From contig JANYAR010000182.1 in the NCBI GenBank assembly GCA_025361185.1, positions 1-44,142 of the forward strand: a stretch of 44,142 bases of DNA, written 5' to 3'. The notes beneath the pieces were generated by a model. That model saw only the letters and a list, made by a program, of their open reading frames with translations, was not told where the DNA came from and searched no databases. Both the position numbers and the translations under genes were made by a program. This stretch comes from Alphaproteobacteria bacterium. GTDB lineage: Bacteria > Pseudomonadota > Alphaproteobacteria > Micropepsales > Micropepsaceae. Each line of letters begins with the position of its first letter. Positions within the stretch are counted from its first letter, which is position 1. This document shows positions 40,908 to 44,142 of this stretch, piece by piece.

Positions 40908-42319
40908 TCCGCAAGCTGCTGCTCTCAGGCGCCATCGTGATCGGTGCTGCGGGCTGCGCCACCACGCCGCCGCCCACACTGCAACCGGGCGACGTGCCGG
41001 CTGGCTTTGAACAGAAAGCGCCGGCCAACGCCCCGCTTTGGCCAGCGCGGGACTGGTGGACGAAGTTCGGCGATCCGCAGCTCGCCGCCCTGATGGATCA
41101 GGCCCAGGCAAACAACCTCGACATTGTCCAGGCGGCGGCGCGGCTCAGACAGGCCGACGCGCGGGCGCGGCAGGCGGGCGCGGCCCTGCTGCCGACGCTG
41201 GGCGCGGGCGCAAACGTCAATACGCTTTTCGGCCAGGCCAATGGCGTTTCCCAGCATGAGACCGACTACAGCGCTGGGCTGCAAGCCAGCTACGAGCTGG
41301 ACTTCTGGGGCAAGAACCGCGACGCGCTGGATGCGGCACAGGCTGCGGTCCGCGCCAGCCGCGCCGACCGCGCCACGGTGGCGCTCACCGCCACCGCCGC
41401 TGTCGCCAACACCTATTTCCAGCTTCTGTCCCTGCGCGAGCGCACTGGCGTGGCGCGCGCCAATCTCAAATCGTCCGAAGCGATATTGAATGTCGTGCAG
41501 CGGCGGGTGACGGCGGGCTTTTCCGCCAATGCCGATCTTCTGGCGCAGCGTGCCGCCATGGCGGCGCAGCGGGCCTTGTTGCCGGCGCTGGAACAACAGG
41601 AACTGGAAGCGCGCAATGCGCTGGCGATCCTGCTGGGCCGCCCGCCGGAAGGTTTTTCGGTTACGGGCGATGGATTGGGCGCGCTGCTCCCGCCGGCGGT
41701 GGCGCCGGGCCTTCCGTCCGCATTGCTGACAAGACGGCCCGATATCATCACGGCGGAAGCCAACCTTGTGGGGGCACATGCCGATCTTGCAGCGGCACGT
41801 ACCGCTTTCTTTCCTACGATCAGCCTTACGGCCAATGGCGGCATCGCTTATCCGGCGCTGGCCGCGGCGATTGACACTTTGCCGGGTATTGGCTTAGCCG
41901 CGGGTGCTGGCGCCGCCTTGGCACAAATCATTTTCGACGGCGGCCGGACGCAGGGGAAGATTGACGAGACCAAGGCACGGGAGGAAGAACTGCTGGCGGC
42001 CTATCGTGCGGCGGTGATCGCGTCCTTCTCAGATGTCGAGAATGCGCTGGGCAGTTTTGCCCATCTGGGCGACCAGGAAGCGGCGCTGCGCGACCAGGTG
42101 GAGCAGGCACAGAAGGTTCTGGGCGCGGCACAGCGCAAATATACCGCCGGGTCCGCCGATTTCCTGGTGGTCACCGACGCCCAGCGCGCGCTCTATGCCG
42201 CGCGCGACCAGCTTTCCGATATCCGCCGCGCGCGGCTGGCCGCGTCGGTGGCGCTGTTCAAAGCGCTGGGCGGCGGCTTTGCCTCGGATGCAGCGGAGCG
42301 CCAGCCGAATGGGCCATGA
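40904..42319 (+). CDS. NodT-type outer-membrane efflux lipoprotein
   Basis: The 471-residue product belongs to the TolC-like NodT group of outer-membrane factors. A lipobox AAGC with Cys18 anchors it in the outer membrane. Two repeats of long helices and beta strands are visible, including WWTKFGDPQLAALMDQAQAN, SYELDFWGKNRDALDAAQAA and LLTRRPDIITAEANLVGAHA. It overlaps the CzcA-like gene by four bases and is the only such channel in the window, so the first RND set may use it too. Confidence 0.93.
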   Translation: MIRKLLLSGAIVIGAAGCATTPPPTLQPGDVPAGFEQKAPANAPLWPARDWWTKFGDPQLAALMDQAQANNLDIVQAAARLRQADARARQAGAALLPTLGAGANVNTLFGQANGVSQHETDYSAGLQASYELDFWGKNRDALDAAQAAVRASRADRATVALTATAAVANTYFQLLSLRERTGVARANLKSSEAILNVVQRRVTAGFSANADLLAQRAAMAAQRALLPALEQQELEARNALAILLGRPPEGFSVTGDGLGALLPPAVAPGLPSALLTRRPDIITAEANLVGAHADLAAARTAFFPTISLTANGGIAYPALAAAIDTLPGIGLAAGAGAALAQIIFDGGRTQGKIDETKAREEELLAAYRAAVIASFSDVENALGSFAHLGDQEAALRDQVEQAQKVLGAAQRKYTAGSADFLVVTDAQRALYAARDQLSDIRRARLAASVALFKALGGGFASDAAERQPNGP

Positions 42320-42397
42320 CCATCTGACATGATCACGCGACAGCTTAGCGCTATGCTGACGGGGGCAATCGCAAATGCCGTGCACACAGGGGATGCC

Positions 42398-43189
42398 ATG
42401 CCGCGCAGTTCTGTCCTGCTTTTTTCCGGGCTGTTCCTGCTCCTCGCCCAGCCGGCCTTTGCCGTAAGCGATGAAATCCAGGTCTATTCCGGCGAGGTCA
42501 TGCCGGTTGGCGAGGTCGGATTGACCTGGCACAACAATTACGCCTTTGACGGCACCAAGACCCCCGATTTTCCCGGCGGGTTGGTGGACCATCACGCCTA
42601 TAGCAGCGTCACCGAATGGGCGTATGGCGTGACGCCCTGGTTCGAGGCGGGGCTGTATCTGCCGCTCTTCGCCCACTCCAGCAACCAGGACTGGACCTAT
42701 AACGGCTTCAAGCTGCGCGCGTTGTTCGTCCAGCCCGACAATGGCGATAAGGATTTTTATTACGGCGTGAATTTCGAATTCAGCTGGAACGAGAAGGTCT
42801 GGGATACAAAGGCGAATACCGGCGAGATTCGCCCCATCATCGGCTGGCGCCTGGGTGAGCGTTGGAGCATCACCTTCAATCCCATTCTGGACAATAATTA
42901 TGAGGGCTTCTCGCGGCTGGATTTCGCCCCGGCAACACGCCTGGACTATAAGATCGATGAGACGTGGACGGTGGCCGCCGAGGAATATGACGATTTCGGC
43001 GAGCTGCGCGGCTTTGCGCCGGCCAACCAGCAATCCCATGCGCTGTGGGGCGTAGTGGATTACACCGGCAATCCCATTTCCATCGAGGCGGGCATCGGTT
43101 TCGGATTGACGTCGGCCACCGACAGTCTGGCGGTCAAGCTGATGCTGATCAGCGATTTGACCGGGCCGCACGGGCTTTTCGCGGATTAG
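42398..43189 (+). CDS. predicted outer-membrane or periplasmic beta-rich protein
   Basis: I start at ATG 42398 behind AGGGGA, giving 263 residues; an in-frame start at 42329 would put 23 polar residues before the signal peptide. Cleavage is likely after Ala22 (QPAFA). The mature chain alternates aromatic and polar residues in strands such as VGLTWHNNYAF, GVTPWFEAGLYLPLF and FYYGVNFEFSWN. This is the pattern of a small beta-barrel resembling phenol-degradation MetA or transporter-like outer-membrane families. No specific function can be given. It may belong with the efflux operon but lies 78 bases after it. Confidence 0.75.
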   Translation: MPRSSVLLFSGLFLLLAQPAFAVSDEIQVYSGEVMPVGEVGLTWHNNYAFDGTKTPDFPGGLVDHHAYSSVTEWAYGVTPWFEAGLYLPLFAHSSNQDWTYNGFKLRALFVQPDNGDKDFYYGVNFEFSWNEKVWDTKANTGEIRPIIGWRLGERWSITFNPILDNNYEGFSRLDFAPATRLDYKIDETWTVAAEEYDDFGELRGFAPANQQSHALWGVVDYTGNPISIEAGIGFGLTSATDSLAVKLMLISDLTGPHGLFAD

Positions 43190-43224
43190 CCGCACATCCG
43201 ATGCGGCGAGGGGAGCATTCGACA

Positions 43225-43992
43225 ATGAAAAAAGTCACACTGCTGTTTGTCCTGTTGCCGGTTACGGTATTGTCAGAGGCCGCGCTGGCGCAGGCGACCT
43301 ATCCCGGGGGCAATCCGCCGCCCAAGCCGGAGCTCACGGAAATCTGGTCGCCGGTGCCGCCCAAGGTGGAACCCGGCAAAGGGCTGGGCGACGCGCCGTC
43401 CGACGCCATCATGCTGTTCAACGGCAAGGACCTGTCGGGCTGGGAAAGCGTCAATGGCGGGCCGGCGGAATGGGCGGTGGAAAATGGCGAACTGGTGGAC
43501 CAGCCCAAGGCGGGCCACATCCAGACCAAACAGAAATTCGGCGACATCCAGCTGCATGTCGAATGGATGATTCCGGTGCTGCCGCCCGAGCGCAAGGGTC
43601 AGGACCGCGGCAATAGCGGCGTCTTCCTGCAGGGCCTGTATGAAGTGCAGGTGTTGGACAGCTATGACAACCCCACCTACGTCAATGGCGAGGCGGGCGC
43701 GATCTACAAGCAATCCGCGCCGCTGGTGAATGCGCTGAAGCCTGCGCCGGGCTGGCAGGCCTATGACATCGTTTATTATGCGCCGCGCTTCTATAACGAC
43801 GGCACCCTGGCGGAACCGGCGCGCATCACGGTTTTTCTCAACGGGATTCTGGTGCAAAACAATTTTGCCATCACCGGCCCGACCGACTACCGCATGTTGC
43901 CGGCTTACAAGGCGCATGGCGATGGGCCGTTGATGCTTCAGGCGCACAACAATGCGGTGCGGTATCGGAATTTGTGGGTTCGAAAACTTTAG
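43225..43992 (+). CDS. DUF1080-family secreted protein (putative glycoside-acting)
   Basis: The 255-residue product from ATG 43225 has a signal peptide with probable cleavage after Ala22 (AALA). A Pro-rich linker leads to the DUF1080 domain: IMLFNGKDLSGWESVNGG, then FGDIQLHVEWMIP and DRGNSGVFLQGLYEVQVLDS. It closes with GPLMLQAHNNAVRYRNLWVR. Some DUF1080 members hydrolyse 3-keto-disaccharides; the fold is concanavalin-like. AGGGGAG lies ten bases upstream. Its stop is six bases from a convergent gene. Confidence 0.88.
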   Translation: MKKVTLLFVLLPVTVLSEAALAQATYPGGNPPPKPELTEIWSPVPPKVEPGKGLGDAPSDAIMLFNGKDLSGWESVNGGPAEWAVENGELVDQPKAGHIQTKQKFGDIQLHVEWMIPVLPPERKGQDRGNSGVFLQGLYEVQVLDSYDNPTYVNGEAGAIYKQSAPLVNALKPAPGWQAYDIVYYAPRFYNDGTLAEPARITVFLNGILVQNNFAITGPTDYRMLPAYKAHGDGPLMLQAHNNAVRYRNLWVRKL

Positions 43993-43998
43993 CGGATA

Positions 43999-44142
43999 CT
44001 AGCCGGCATAGTAAAGATTGAGCGGCAGGTCGCTATGCTGCACGGCATAGAAAGTCTGCAGCATCATCGCGACGATCCGCCCCGTGCCGGGCGACAGCCG
44101 GCCATGGATCGCTTCGCGCGCCACCCCGAACATGCCCGCAGT
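43999..44142 (-). CDS. 3' end of an unidentified gene (partial)
   Basis: On the minus strand an open frame runs from the window edge to a TAG at 43999-44001. It gives 47 residues ending LPLNLYYAG, with a segment FGVAREAIHGRLSPGTGRIV. Third codon positions are strongly GC-biased as in the neighbours, which supports coding. I do not recognise the family from this tail. Confidence 0.6.
   Translation of the reverse strand, partial: TAGMFGVAREAIHGRLSPGTGRIVAMMLQTFYAVQHSDLPLNLYYAG

Noticed and set aside
38826..41111. A 761-codon open frame on the minus strand
   Set aside because: It is antisense to the CzcA-like pump and has the same shadow composition with no recognisable domain.
1..44142. CRISPR array
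   Set aside because: No series of regularly spaced direct repeats was seen; the tandem repeats found are short and two or three units long.

Overview
The window is a GC-rich bacterial chromosome segment that looks alphaproteobacterial. The evidence is the S10-spc-alpha ribosomal cluster with adk directly after secY and no rpmJ there, the rarA-crcB-RluA-type synthase-ATP12 block, an encoded ATP12-type F1 assembly factor, and a short-lid adenylate kinase. The genus cannot be fixed from sequence alone. No phage, integrase, transposase or CRISPR array is visible.

Region 1 (1-14618) is the translation and transcription core, all on the + strand. It starts with the 3' end of tuf and runs rpsJ, rplC, rplD, rplW, rplB, rpsS, rplV, rpsC, rplP, rpmC, rpsQ, rplN, rplX, rplE, rpsN, rpsH, rplF, rplR, rpsE, rpmD, rplO, secY, adk, then rpsM, rpsK, rpoA, rplQ. 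Most genes overlap or lie within 25 bases. The three larger gaps carry structure: a hairpin before secY, a near-consensus sigma70-type promoter before rpsM, and two hairpins before rpoA. A classic intrinsic terminator closes the block after rplQ. Three ribosomal proteins carry low-complexity Lys/Ala-rich extensions (uL22 C-terminal, uL29 N-terminal, uL5 N-terminal).

Region 2 (14620-27343) is housekeeping. It holds a small lipoprotein, a DegP/HtrA-type periplasmic protease followed by three successive hairpins, and a six-cysteine secreted protein of unknown role. Next comes a tight operon rarA-crcB-RluA-type synthase-ATP12-DUF559. After it lie a stand-alone cyclic-nucleotide-binding domain protein, a convergent FUSC-family membrane protein, acylphosphatase, lipB with a small membrane protein, a 78-residue FliN-like protein, and an overlapping siroheme dehydrogenase-cysH pair for sulfur assimilation.

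Region 3 (27413-30231) begins with tRNA-Leu(GAG). Immediately after the tRNA is a perfect 16-bp palindrome with a conserved GC-rich tail. A second copy lies 2.4 kb downstream with compensatory changes in both arms, preceded by a 13-base near-copy of the tRNA 3' end. Between them are a lipoprotein with a probable concanavalin-like fold and a Tat-exported alpha/beta hydrolase. This arrangement is the least ordinary feature of the window.

Region 4 (30152-42319) is efflux. An adaptor plus multidrug-type RND pump sits behind tandem 17-bp palindromes that look like a repressor site. An OmpR-type response regulator and sensor kinase follow, then a second RND set made of an unusual short adaptor lipoprotein, a CzcA/CusA-like pump and a NodT-type outer-membrane factor. 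Only one outer-membrane factor is encoded, so the two pumps may share it. The window ends with a predicted outer-membrane protein, a DUF1080 secreted protein and the 3' end of an unidentified convergent gene.
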